From DAIDJM01 sp964250215 (GTDB taxonomy: Bacteria; Pseudomonadota; Alphaproteobacteria; Acetobacterales; Acetobacteraceae), in NCBI GenBank assembly GCA_964250215.1, contig CAXUEX010000060.1, positions 1 to 16,404 on the forward strand: a DNA stretch of 16,404 nucleotides. Reading direction: 5' to 3'. How positions within the stretch are numbered: the first letter of the stretch is position 1; every line of letters begins with the position of its first letter. The notes under the pieces were generated by a model, which searched no databases, was not told the origin of the DNA, and saw only the letters and a program-made list of their open reading frames with translations. Made by a program: the position numbers and the translations under genes. Shown here piece by piece: positions 7,669 to 13,715 of this stretch.

Positions 7669-7696
7669 AATGTAGCTTGGGCTACAAGTCGGTCAA
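7669..7696 (-). promoter_or_regulatory. Predicted promoter with embedded inverted repeat for the NRAMP-like operon
   Basis: Read on the minus strand: TTGACC (plus 7691-7696; 5 of 6 matches to the -35 consensus), 16 bases, then TACATT (plus 7669-7674; 4 of 6 to the -10). A perfect inverted repeat, TGTAGC-ttgg-GCTACA (7671-7686), spans the spacer and overlaps the -10, where a repressor dimer would block polymerase. The start site would be near 7662, giving a leader of about 50 bases before the GTG. The regulator is not encoded in the window; a metal-responsive repressor is a guess. Confidence 0.5.
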
Positions 7697-7763
7697 TGCA
7701 CAAAACATCAAGGCGTTCGCTAGAAGGTCGCGGCGATGCCTCACAACGGCGCGATGGCCCTGG

Positions 7764-8453
7764 CTAGGCCGTGGTGCCCGCCGTCCAAGTCGCCGAGAGA
7801 ATGAGGGGGGAGCGCTCCAGTTCCTCGACCACGCCATCCAACTCGGCAGCCTCCGCGGTTGTCGGGATGAGATCGGCCTCGAGTTCCACCTGGCTTTCGC
7901 TTTCCGACATGATTTCGACCTCGCGGACCGGATAGCTGGCGCGCGAGAGCACCTCGTCGAGCAGATCGCGGACATCGGCGACATTGGCACGGTCGCAGGT
8001 GGCATAGACGCGGTAGTTCGCCTCAGTGGTGCCTTCGGTGATCGGACGCCGGTTGATCCAATCGACCAGCGGCCGCAGCAAGGTGTTGCCGGCCAGCACG
8101 AAGGCGGTGACGGCGGCGGCTTCGGCCGGTCGGCCGGCGCCGGCGAAGGTGCCGACGGAGGCCGAACACCACAGCGTGGCGGCGGTGTTGAGGCCGCGGA
8201 TGCTGGTGCCGTCCTTCAGGATCACGCCCGCGCCGAGGAAGCCGATGCCGGAGACGACGTAGGCGACGATGCGCACAGCGCCGTCGTTGCCGCTGAGGTC
8301 CAGGCCGAGATCGGCGAAGGCGGCGGCGCCGAGCGCCACCAGCACGGTGGTGCGCAACCCGGCGCTGCGTTGCCGCCACTGGCGTTCGAAGCCGATGGCG
8401 GTGCCGAGGACGAAGGCGACGGCCAGGGCGAACAGGGTGTGCAGGAATGCCAT
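7764..8453 (-). CDS. mgtC: MgtC/SapB-family membrane protein
   Basis: 229 residues. The N-terminal two thirds carry about five membrane spans with MgtC hallmarks: GFERQWRQRSAGLRT (21-35), LVALGAAAF, then GIGFLGAGVILKDG (69-82), RGLNTAATLW (86-95) and the small-residue span with TFAGAG. The last third (from about 146, NYRVYATCDRANVADV...) is a soluble domain with an ACT-like pattern, as in long MgtC proteins. MgtC helps bacteria cope with low magnesium and acts on F-ATPase in Salmonella, but it is not itself a proven Mg2+ transporter; homologues are common outside pathogens. The start at 8453 has GGGAG eight bases upstream. It precedes the atypical NRAMP gene on the same strand with 151 bases between them, including a separate predicted promoter. 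Confidence 0.9.
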   Translation of the reverse strand: MAFLHTLFALAVAFVLGTAIGFERQWRQRSAGLRTTVLVALGAAAFADLGLDLSGNDGAVRIVAYVVSGIGFLGAGVILKDGTSIRGLNTAATLWCSASVGTFAGAGRPAEAAAVTAFVLAGNTLLRPLVDWINRRPITEGTTEANYRVYATCDRANVADVRDLLDEVLSRASYPVREVEIMSESESQVELEADLIPTTAEAAELDGVVEELERSPLILSATWTAGTTA

Positions 8454-8495
8454 GGCCGCCGCTCCCGAACGTGCCGCTCATTGGCCGATCGCCAT

Positions 8496-8528
8496 CCGGA
8501 TCACCTTGACGGCCCCAGGCTGATCCGG
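8496..8528 (-). promoter_or_regulatory. Hairpin in the mgtC upstream region
   Basis: CCGGATCA (8496-8503) and TGATCCGG (8521-8528) form a perfect 8-bp stem; CCT/AGG just inside can extend it with one bulged base. It lies about 45-75 bases before the mgtC start, inside the 165-base gap shared with the divergent cupin gene. On the minus strand it could be part of a structured leader. It does not match the M-box or yybP-ykoY metal riboswitch patterns I know. It could equally be a protein-binding site. Confidence 0.35.
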
Positions 8529-8618
8529 CCACGTCGCATCCCTATCTGCCTGCGAGGTAGCCCCGGGAACAACTCGCGCGCCAAACGCCGGCGGCAAACG
8601 ACGAACCTGGAGAGGCAA

Positions 8619-9014
8619 ATGGAAATCCGCCGCGCGGGCAGCCAGCCATCCGCCCAGGGGCCGAGCGAATGGTTCACCGGGAAGGTCCGGACCGATCCTC
8701 TGTTCAGCCCGCCCGGACCTGCGCGAGCCTCTGGCTTGCTCGTTACGTTCGAGCCGGGCGCGCGGACGGCGTGGCACACGCACCCATTGGGCCAGACGCT
8801 GATCGTCACCGCCGGCTGCGGCTGGATGCAGCTTGAGGGCGGGCCCGTCGAGGAAATCCGCCCAGGCGACGTGGTCTGGTTCGCACCCGGGAAGAAACAC
8901 TGGCATGGCGCAACGCCCACCACGGGGATGAGCCATATCGCTATCCAGGAGAAACTCGACGGGCTGCCCGTGGATTGGCTGGAGCATGTTACGGACGAAC
9001 AATATCGGCGCTGA
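8619..9014 (+). CDS. Cupin, hydroxynitrile lyase (mandelonitrile lyase) type
   Basis: 131 residues, a single small cupin barrel. The sequence follows the bacterial cupin hydroxynitrile lyases (Granulicella tundricola and Acidobacterium capsulatum enzymes) almost throughout, as I recall them: MEIRRAGSQPS, EWFTGKVRTDPLF, FEPGARTAWHTHPLGQTLIV, GPVEEIRPGDVVWFAPG, KHWHGATPTT, and the C-terminal HVTDEQYRR. The metal ligands of that group fall at identical numbers: His53, His55, Gln59 and His94, normally holding Mn2+. Such enzymes can add or remove HCN from aldehydes in vitro; the natural substrate is not known, and many relatives are annotated only as cupin proteins. The ATG at 8619 has GGAGAGG at 8609-8615. 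There is no signal peptide, so it should be cytoplasmic. It is divergent from mgtC and monocistronic as far as seen. Confidence 0.88.
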   Translation: MEIRRAGSQPSAQGPSEWFTGKVRTDPLFSPPGPARASGLLVTFEPGARTAWHTHPLGQTLIVTAGCGWMQLEGGPVEEIRPGDVVWFAPGKKHWHGATPTTGMSHIAIQEKLDGLPVDWLEHVTDEQYRR

Positions 9015-9095
9015 CCGCCGCTGCGCTTGCTGGATCGCCTTGACGATCGCCGGGATGATGGCGGCGACGAGAAGCGGGTGCAACCTCATCCACAC
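9015..9095 (-). pseudogene. Possible 5' remnant of a small gene
   Basis: Reading minus from a GTG at 9095 (an ATG follows two codons later, 9089), a GAGGA ribosome-site-like sequence precedes about 27 codons that nearly all end in G or C: MWMRLHPLLVAAIIPAIVKA followed by IQQAQRR. The frame then runs without a stop into the antisense of the cupin gene. This looks like the beginning of a gene whose rest is missing, or a chance frame. I do not recognise the peptide. Confidence 0.2.
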
Positions 9096-9169
9096 CAGCT
9101 TCCTCAGCCCTATGCCAAAGTTTCGGCGTCGCGACGTGTTACCGGATTGCCGGAAACCGGAGCGTGCCG

Positions 9170-9218
9170 CCCCCTCCGTCGGCTTCGCCGATATCTGCCC
9201 CGCTTGGCGAGGGGAAGA
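9170..9218. repeat. Two-hairpin intergenic repeat, copy B
   Basis: CCCCCTCC is followed by hairpin 1 (TCGGC-ttc-GCCGA) and hairpin 2 (CCCC 9198-9201 with GGGG 9211-9214). The design is that of copy A at 2838-2890, but hairpin 1 has a different sequence. It lies about 40 bases beyond the end of the CckA-like gene and fills part of the 246-base gap to the cupin gene (9015-9260), which otherwise holds only the weak remnant at 9015-9095. Confidence 0.55.
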
Positions 9219-9260
9219 GCAAGACCTGTTCGAAAGGTGCGGAGGGGTGTAGATTCGGGA

Positions 9261-10778
9261 TCAGAGGGAGGACGGCGTTTCCGCATCGGAACCGAGCGGA
9301 TTGGCAGCGGCTTCGACGGCGGCCGCGAGTTCGGCCATGGCGAAAGGTTTCGCGAGGAACACGATTTGTTCGTCGCTCAGCGCTTGGCGGGCTTGCGCGT
9401 CGGCGTAGCCGGAGATTAGCACGGCGGGCAGGCTAGGGATGCGCAGGCGGAGCGCGCGGACCAGGGCCGGGCCGTCCATGCCCGGCATCACCACATCCGA
9501 CACAACGCCACCGAGCCCGTCGTCGAGATCGGCGGATTGTTCCAGTGCCGCCTGGGCGCAATCACAGGCGAGCACGTCGTAGCCGGCACGTTCCAAGGCG
9601 CGGGCGGCGAGCTTGCGCACGGGGGCTTCGTCTTCCACGAGCAGCAGGCGGCGCCGGTTCCGGGCGTAGCAAGGGGCTGCGGACATGGGCGCGGCGGGTT
9701 GCGGCGGCGGCGCGGGCAGCCGTTCGGCTTCGTTCCGGGGTAGCAGGATGAGAAAGCTTGTGCCGCGGCCGAGTGTGCTTTCGACGCCAAGATAGCCGCC
9801 GGATTGGCGGACGATGCCGTGCACGGTAGCGAGCCCCAGGCCGGTGCCACCGGCGTCGCGCCTGGTGGTGAAGAAGGGTTCGAAGATGCGGGGCAGGATG
9901 TCGGGCGGGATGCCGCTGCCGGTGTCGCGCATTTCGATCGTGGCGTAGCGGCCAGGGGGCACGGTTTCGGCACCGAGCGGGCGCGGGCGGAGCACGATTG
10001 AGTGGCCGGTTGCGATGGTGAGCCGGCCGCCTTCCGGCATGGCGTGGGCCGCGTTCATGGCGAGGTTGACGAGCACCCGATCGAACTGGTCGGGATCGAT
10101 GCGTACGCGGCGGCCGGGTTCCTCCAATTCCAGGCGCAGCTCGATCTGCGGGCCGAGCAGCCGTTGCAGCAGCGAAGCGGCGGCGCGCACGGCCTGGTCC
10201 ACAGGCAGCGTGCGGGGCTGCAGCACCTGCTGCCGGCCGAACGCCATGAGCTGGCGGATCAGGGCGGCGCCGCGTTCGGCGCTTTCGCGGATTTGTTCAA
10301 GGTCGGCGATGTCGGCCACCGCGGCGCGGCCGCGCAGATCGGCGGTGGCGCCGAGGATGGCGGTGAGCAGGTTGTTGAAATCGTGCGCGACTCCGGCGGC
10401 GAGTTCGCCCACGGCCTGCAGGCGTTGCGCCTGGCGGAGTTGCGTTTCCAGCGTGCGTTGGTGGCCGAGATCGGTGACGTGCAACACGCCCGCCATGGCG
10501 CCGACGGCGGTGGGGGCGAAGCGCAGGCGGTGGGGCACGGGGAGATCGGCTTCGGCCGTGGCGGCCACGCTTTCGCGCAAGGCGGCACCCAGGATGTGGC
10601 GGGCGGGTTCGGGCAGCGCCTCGAGGCTCGGGTAGTGCCAGCGATCTGGCTCGCCGGCAATGTTCAAGATGCGTCCGGCGCGATCGAGCACCCAGAGCGT
10701 GTCTGGCGCCGCGTCGCAGGCCGCGCGCAGGAGCGCCCGATCGGCGCCGAGCAACCTTGAAAGGGCCCGAGATGTCAT
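9261..10778 (-). CDS. cckA: CckA-like hybrid histidine kinase
   Basis: 505 residues. A PAS-like domain (about 14-105, DTLWVLDRAGRILNI) is followed by a HisKA domain with His132 in the CckA-type box GELAAGVAHDFNNLLTAI, HATPase with Asn242, DTGSG (285-289) and GGTGLGL (310-316), a proline-rich linker (about 352-370), and a receiver domain (377-490) with EDE (382-384), phospho-acceptor Asp428, Ser456 and Lys477. CckA passes phosphate through ChpT to CtrA, and in Rhodospirillales this path controls motility; placement directly after flhB supports that role. Oddly, no membrane spans are present, whereas Caulobacter CckA has an N-terminal membrane anchor, so it may be a soluble paralogue. The ATG at 10778 is preceded by AGGG. 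It lies 55 bases after flhB across a hairpin, so it may be partly uncoupled from the flagellar operon. Confidence 0.75.
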   Translation of the reverse strand: MTSRALSRLLGADRALLRAACDAAPDTLWVLDRAGRILNIAGEPDRWHYPSLEALPEPARHILGAALRESVAATAEADLPVPHRLRFAPTAVGAMAGVLHVTDLGHQRTLETQLRQAQRLQAVGELAAGVAHDFNNLLTAILGATADLRGRAAVADIADLEQIRESAERGAALIRQLMAFGRQQVLQPRTLPVDQAVRAAASLLQRLLGPQIELRLELEEPGRRVRIDPDQFDRVLVNLAMNAAHAMPEGGRLTIATGHSIVLRPRPLGAETVPPGRYATIEMRDTGSGIPPDILPRIFEPFFTTRRDAGGTGLGLATVHGIVRQSGGYLGVESTLGRGTSFLILLPRNEAERLPAPPPQPAAPMSAAPCYARNRRRLLLVEDEAPVRKLAARALERAGYDVLACDCAQAALEQSADLDDGLGGVVSDVVMPGMDGPALVRALRLRIPSLPAVLISGYADAQARQALSDEQIVFLAKPFAMAELAAAVEAAANPLGSDAETPSSL

Positions 10779-10805
10779 CCGGCCCTAATGAACGGAAGTT
10801 CTTTG

Positions 10806-10827
10806 CTTCTTTCTTTCAAGAAAGAAG
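10806..10827. repeat. AT-rich perfect hairpin between flhB and the CckA-like gene
   Basis: CTTCTTTCTT-tc-AAGAAAGAAG: 10-bp arms, most stable as a 9-bp stem with a TTCA loop. Its composition is unlike anything else in this GC-rich window. It starts 7 bases after the flhB stop on the minus strand. No T run follows on that strand, so it is not a standard terminator; it could stabilise the 3' end of the flagellar message or be a dispersed repeat. Confidence 0.6.
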
Positions 10828-10833
10828 AATCCT

Positions 10834-11868
10834 TCACAATTTTGCCCGTTCGCCCAACCGCCAGATATACGCAACAATCTCCGCCACGGCCCGGAAATGT
10901 TCCGGCGGAATCTCGGTATCGAGCTCCAACCGGTATAGTGCGCGTGCCAGCGGTGGATTGGCAACCAGCGGAACGCGGGCGGCGCGGGCGGTTTCGCGGA
11001 TGCGGGCGGCCATATTGTCGGCGCCTTTGGCGACCAGACGCGGCGCGCCGCTGGAACCGCGTTGGTAGGCCAGCGCGACCGCGTAGTGTTCCGGGTTCGT
11101 GATTACCAGCGTGGCATTCGGCACCGCGGCCATCATGCGCCGGCGCGCGCGGCGGCGGGCGAGCTGACGCAGGCGCTGCTTGATTTCGGGGTTGCCTTCG
11201 GTTTCGCGATGTTCGTCGCGCACCTGCTGGCGCGACATGCGCAGTTTGCTGTTGTGCCGGTATCGCACCCAGGCGAGATCGGCGATGGCGATGGCGATCT
11301 GGGCGGCGAGCAGCGGCAGGGCGAGTCGTTGGAGCGTGGCGAGCAGAACGGGCCAGAGCGCGGCGGGGCTGAAGCGGATTGCGGCGGCGAGGCCCGGGGC
11401 GAGGCGCAGCAGCGCGAACCAGAGCAGAAAGGCGAGGATCGCGAGCTTTAGCACGGCGCGGACGGCTTGCGCGGCGGTTTCCAGGCCGAACAGGCGGCCG
11501 AGGCCGCGCAGCGGGCTGAGCCGGGCGAGATCGGGCTGAATGGCGGCGAGGCGAAGAAGGAAGCCGGTTTGCAGCATTGTGGCGCCGGAAGCGGCGAGGG
11601 CGGCGGCCGCGGCGACGGGCAGCACGACGGCGATGGCGGCGGGGACGGCTTGGCGGAGCCGGGTTGTGGGATCGGCACCCAGATCATGGAGACTGGATGC
11701 GAACCACGCGACGGCGGCCGGTGCGTGCGCGGCTTGCGCCATCAATGCGAGGCCGCCGGCGCCCAGCGAGGCGAGCAGCACGGCTTCGCGCGAGATCGCA
11801 ACATTGCCTTCGTCGCGCGCCTTTTGCAGGCGGCGAGGGGTGGCGGCTTCGCTGCGGTCTTCGCTCAT
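10834..11868 (-). CDS. flhB: Flagellar export switch protein FlhB
   Basis: 344 residues, slightly short for FlhB. The N-terminus SEDRSEAATPRRLQKARDEGNV is the classic FlhB/YscU start; four membrane spans follow (about 28-48, 76-98, 138-160, 172-197), then the cytoplasmic linker with MSRQQVRDEHRETEGNPEIK (211-230) and the autocleaved domain. FlhB sits in the export gate and switches secretion from hook to filament proteins after cleaving itself between Asn and Pro of NPTH. Here the site reads NPEH (258-261): Asn258 and Pro259 are kept, Thr is Glu. The gene starts with ATG at 11868 and has no ribosome site; instead a heptamer repeat tract ends 2 bases upstream, separating it from fliR by 72 bases. 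A type III secretion homologue is unlikely given the flagellar neighbours. Confidence 0.93.
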   Translation of the reverse strand: MSEDRSEAATPRRLQKARDEGNVAISREAVLLASLGAGGLALMAQAAHAPAAVAWFASSLHDLGADPTTRLRQAVPAAIAVVLPVAAAAALAASGATMLQTGFLLRLAAIQPDLARLSPLRGLGRLFGLETAAQAVRAVLKLAILAFLLWFALLRLAPGLAAAIRFSPAALWPVLLATLQRLALPLLAAQIAIAIADLAWVRYRHNSKLRMSRQQVRDEHRETEGNPEIKQRLRQLARRRARRRMMAAVPNATLVITNPEHYAVALAYQRGSSGAPRLVAKGADNMAARIRETARAARVPLVANPPLARALYRLELDTEIPPEHFRAVAEIVAYIWRLGERAKL

Positions 11869-11870
11869 GA

Positions 11871-11905
11871 TTCAGTTGTCAGTTTTCAGTTGTCAGTTTT
11901 CAGTT
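11871..11905. repeat. Heptamer tandem repeat in the fliR-flhB gap
   Basis: Five consecutive heptamers: TTCAGTT GTCAGTT TTCAGTT GTCAGTT TTCAGTT. They alternate strictly in the first base, so the true period may be 14. The tract is AT-rich and abuts the flhB start codon where a ribosome site is expected. The unit resembles the GCCAGTT heptamer at 2091-2118. Confidence 0.75.
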
Positions 11906-11940
11906 TTGGATCTTTGGGATGTGCAGTGACGGAACTTGAA

Positions 11941-12693
11941 CTAGTAAAGGGCGGCGAAGCCGTCGCGGGCCGCATCCAGCCACGCGTGCAGCAGAGCGCC
12001 GCCGCAGAGGCAGAGCAGCAGCAATCCGCCGAGCACCTGGCCGGGCAAGGCCGCGATATAGACCTGGAGCTGCGGCACGAGGCGCGAGATCATGCCCAGG
12101 GCGAGTTGCCATGCGGTGCCGGCGAGCAGAAAGGGGGCGGCGAGCCGTATTCCGAGGGCGAAACTGTTGGATACGGCGCGGACGGCGACCTGGGCGAGAT
12201 CGGCCGTGGGCGGAAAGGCGCCGGCCGGGAAGATGGCATAGCTGCGGGCGAGGGCCGAAAGCGGCAGGGCATAGAGCCCGGTGGCGAGGATCAGCACGGG
12301 CGCGGCCAGATTGAACAAGCGGCCGATCACGGCGGATTGCGCGCCGAGCATGGGATCGGGCTGCAGCACGCTGGAAAGCCCGGTCATGAGCGAAATTACC
12401 TGGCCGGCGGCGGGCAGCGCGAGCGCGATCAATCGGGCGAGCCAGCCGAGCAGCGCGCCGGCGAGGAGTTCGGCGGCGATCATGCGCAGCAGGCTGGGAA
12501 AGTCGGGCGGCGGCGGCGGCAGGCTTGGTTCGAGCGTGGGCACGAGCAGCACGGCGAGCGCCAGCGCCATGCCGGCGCGGAGCAACGCCGGCGGCTCGCT
12601 TTCGCCGAAGCCGGGGAGGAGCATGACGCAAGCGGCGCAGCGGCAGAGGACGAGGAGAAAGGCGAAGGCTTGCGGGAGCAGATCGGCTGCCAT
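11941..12693 (-). CDS. fliR: Flagellar export gate protein FliR
   Basis: 250 residues, about six hydrophobic spans. The order of features fits FliR: an N-terminal span with CRCAACVMLLPGFGE (FliR proteins keep a basic residue and a P-G in this region), a long leucine/alanine span, the GWLARLIALALPAAGQVISLMTGLSS segment (the G-Q-I-x-x-x-x-G pattern of FliR) and a C-terminal VPQLQVYIAALPGQVLGGLLLLCL segment matching the P-Q-x-x-x-x-x-x-x-P motif. FliR forms the core export gate in the membrane with FliP and FliQ. The stop at 11941 is followed by the heptamer tract before flhB. The start at 12693 lies 36 bases after the fliQ stop and has no clear ribosome site. Confidence 0.92.
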   Translation of the reverse strand: MAADLLPQAFAFLLVLCRCAACVMLLPGFGESEPPALLRAGMALALAVLLVPTLEPSLPPPPPDFPSLLRMIAAELLAGALLGWLARLIALALPAAGQVISLMTGLSSVLQPDPMLGAQSAVIGRLFNLAAPVLILATGLYALPLSALARSYAIFPAGAFPPTADLAQVAVRAVSNSFALGIRLAAPFLLAGTAWQLALGMISRLVPQLQVYIAALPGQVLGGLLLLCLCGGALLHAWLDAARDGFAALY

Positions 12694-12729
12694 GCTTTTG
12701 CGTCGCGATCGCGTGTCCGCGCGTTTGTT

Positions 12730-13002
12730 TCAGTTGCCACCGATGCGGACGAGCGTGTCAAAGCTCAGGTGCATGTAGTCGGCGAGGGTGCGGGACATGT
12801 AGGGGCCGGCGTACCAGGCGGCGCCGGCGGTGGCGATGAGCTTGGGCAGGAAGGCCAGCGTGCTGTCGCTGATCTGGGTGATGGCCTGGATCACGGCGAG
12901 CAGGACGCCGGCGAACAGCGAGGCGGCGAGCAGCGGCGTGCTGAGCTTGAACGCGAGCAGGGTAGCATCCTGTAGCATGGCGGCGATGTCGATGGCGGAC
13001 AT
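12730..13002 (-). CDS. fliQ: Flagellar export gate protein FliQ
   Basis: 90 residues, the usual FliQ length, with two membrane hairpin segments (about 14-42 and 50-72) around a short polar loop. Conserved FliQ features are visible: the FKLSTPLLAASLFAGVLLAVIQAITQISDSTLAF stretch, with Q-A-x-T-Q-x-x-x-x-x-L-x-F, and the Pro-Lys after it (LPKL). FliQ packs with FliP and FliR in the gate of the export apparatus. The start at 13002 is preceded by AGGGA, which overlaps the fliE stop codon (TAG of TAGGGA), so it follows fliE directly with 11 bases between them. Confidence 0.93.
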   Translation of the reverse strand: MSAIDIAAMLQDATLLAFKLSTPLLAASLFAGVLLAVIQAITQISDSTLAFLPKLIATAGAAWYAGPYMSRTLADYMHLSFDTLVRIGGN

Positions 13003-13013
13003 GGACCGGATCC

Positions 13014-13310
13014 CTAGATGGGCATCTTGATGATGTCCTGGTAGGCTTGCAGCACCCGGTCCCGCACCGCGACCGTGGTTTGCAGAGCCAGTTGCGCGCG
13101 CGATACGGCCGTGACGACATGGGTGAGGTCGCCGTGGCCGGAAATGGCCTGCGCCGATTGCGCGTCGGCTTCGCGGCCGGTGGCGATGGCCTGGTCCACG
13201 AGGTTGCCGAGCATGGCGCCGAATTCGCCGGCGGGCGCGGTGGCTGGCGCGGGTGCATCGATGCCGCGGTAGGCGGCGAGCGCCGCGGCGGTGAGGGGCG
13301 ACGCGGTCAT
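13014..13310 (-). CDS. fliE: Flagellar hook-basal body protein FliE
   Basis: 98 residues. The C-terminal half is the FliE signature: GDLTHVVTAVSRAQLALQTTVAVRDRVLQAYQDIIKMPI, matching the V-x-x-A-x-x-A-L-x-x-x-V-x-V-R-D-x-x-x-x-A-Y-x-E/D-I pattern with the terminal basic-M-P/Q. FliE joins the MS ring to the rod and is among the first proteins exported. Residues about 12-30 are alanine/proline rich and probably disordered. The start overlaps the flgC stop as ATGA; no ribosome site precedes it, so translation probably depends on flgC. Confidence 0.93.
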   Translation of the reverse strand: MTASPLTAAALAAYRGIDAPAPATAPAGEFGAMLGNLVDQAIATGREADAQSAQAISGHGDLTHVVTAVSRAQLALQTTVAVRDRVLQAYQDIIKMPI

Positions 13311-13714
13311 TTCAGGAGGTCGATCGTGCGGTTCAGCATGGCGCGCGAGGCCTGCATGACGTTCAGATTGGCGCTGTAGGTGCGTTCGGCTTCGCGCATG
13401 TCCATCATTTCGACAAAGCCGTTGACGTTGGGCATTTTCACATAGCCCTGCGGATTGGCGGCCGGGTTCGACGGATCGTATTTCAGCGGGAAATCGGTGG
13501 GATCGGGCAGCACCTGCTTGACCTGCACGGTGGCGACACCGAGGTTGCGATCGAGCTCGTCGGCGAACAGCACGGTGCGCCGGCGATAGGGTGTGGCGCT
13601 GGGCGTGGAGCCGCTGCTGTCCTGATTGGCGATGTTTTCGGCGATGATGCGCAGCCGCTCGGTCTGCGCGTCCATGCCGCTGGCGGAAATGGTGAGTGCC
13701 TGGGTGAGATCCAT
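13307..13714 (-). CDS. flgC: Flagellar proximal rod protein FlgC
   Basis: 135 residues, normal for FlgC. Both terminal helices of axial proteins are clear: N-terminal LTISASGMDAQTERLRIIAENIANQDS, and C-terminal MREAERTYSANLNVMQASRAMLNRTIDLLK. The central PYRRRTVLFADE and PSNPAANPQGYVKMPNVNGFVEMMDMREA segments are those of FlgC. It is a rod subunit between FlgB and FlgF/G in the periplasm, exported without a cleaved signal. The start at 13714 is one base after the flgB stop; a longer open frame upstream overlaps flgB and is not used. The stop overlaps fliE. Confidence 0.95.
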   Translation of the reverse strand: MDLTQALTISASGMDAQTERLRIIAENIANQDSSGSTPSATPYRRRTVLFADELDRNLGVATVQVKQVLPDPTDFPLKYDPSNPAANPQGYVKMPNVNGFVEMMDMREAERTYSANLNVMQASRAMLNRTIDLLK

Positions 13715-13715
13715 G

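Noticed and set aside
7407..8618. A long plus-strand extension upstream of the cupin
   Set aside because: It is antisense to the NRAMP-like and mgtC genes; the ATG at 8619 has a strong ribosome site and begins the conserved cupin sequence.
8454..8618. M-box or yybP-ykoY metal riboswitch before mgtC
   Set aside because: None of the conserved sequence blocks of these riboswitches is present; only unassigned hairpins are reported.
12721..12740. A single CAGTTGCCA at the fliQ stop as a third heptamer site
   Set aside because: Only one unit is present and it is part of the normal fliQ coding end, so it is probably chance.
11467..12975. A 502-codon plus-strand frame opposite flhB, fliR and fliQ
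   Set aside because: Gly/Glu/Gln-rich low-complexity product antisense to three recognised flagellar genes.
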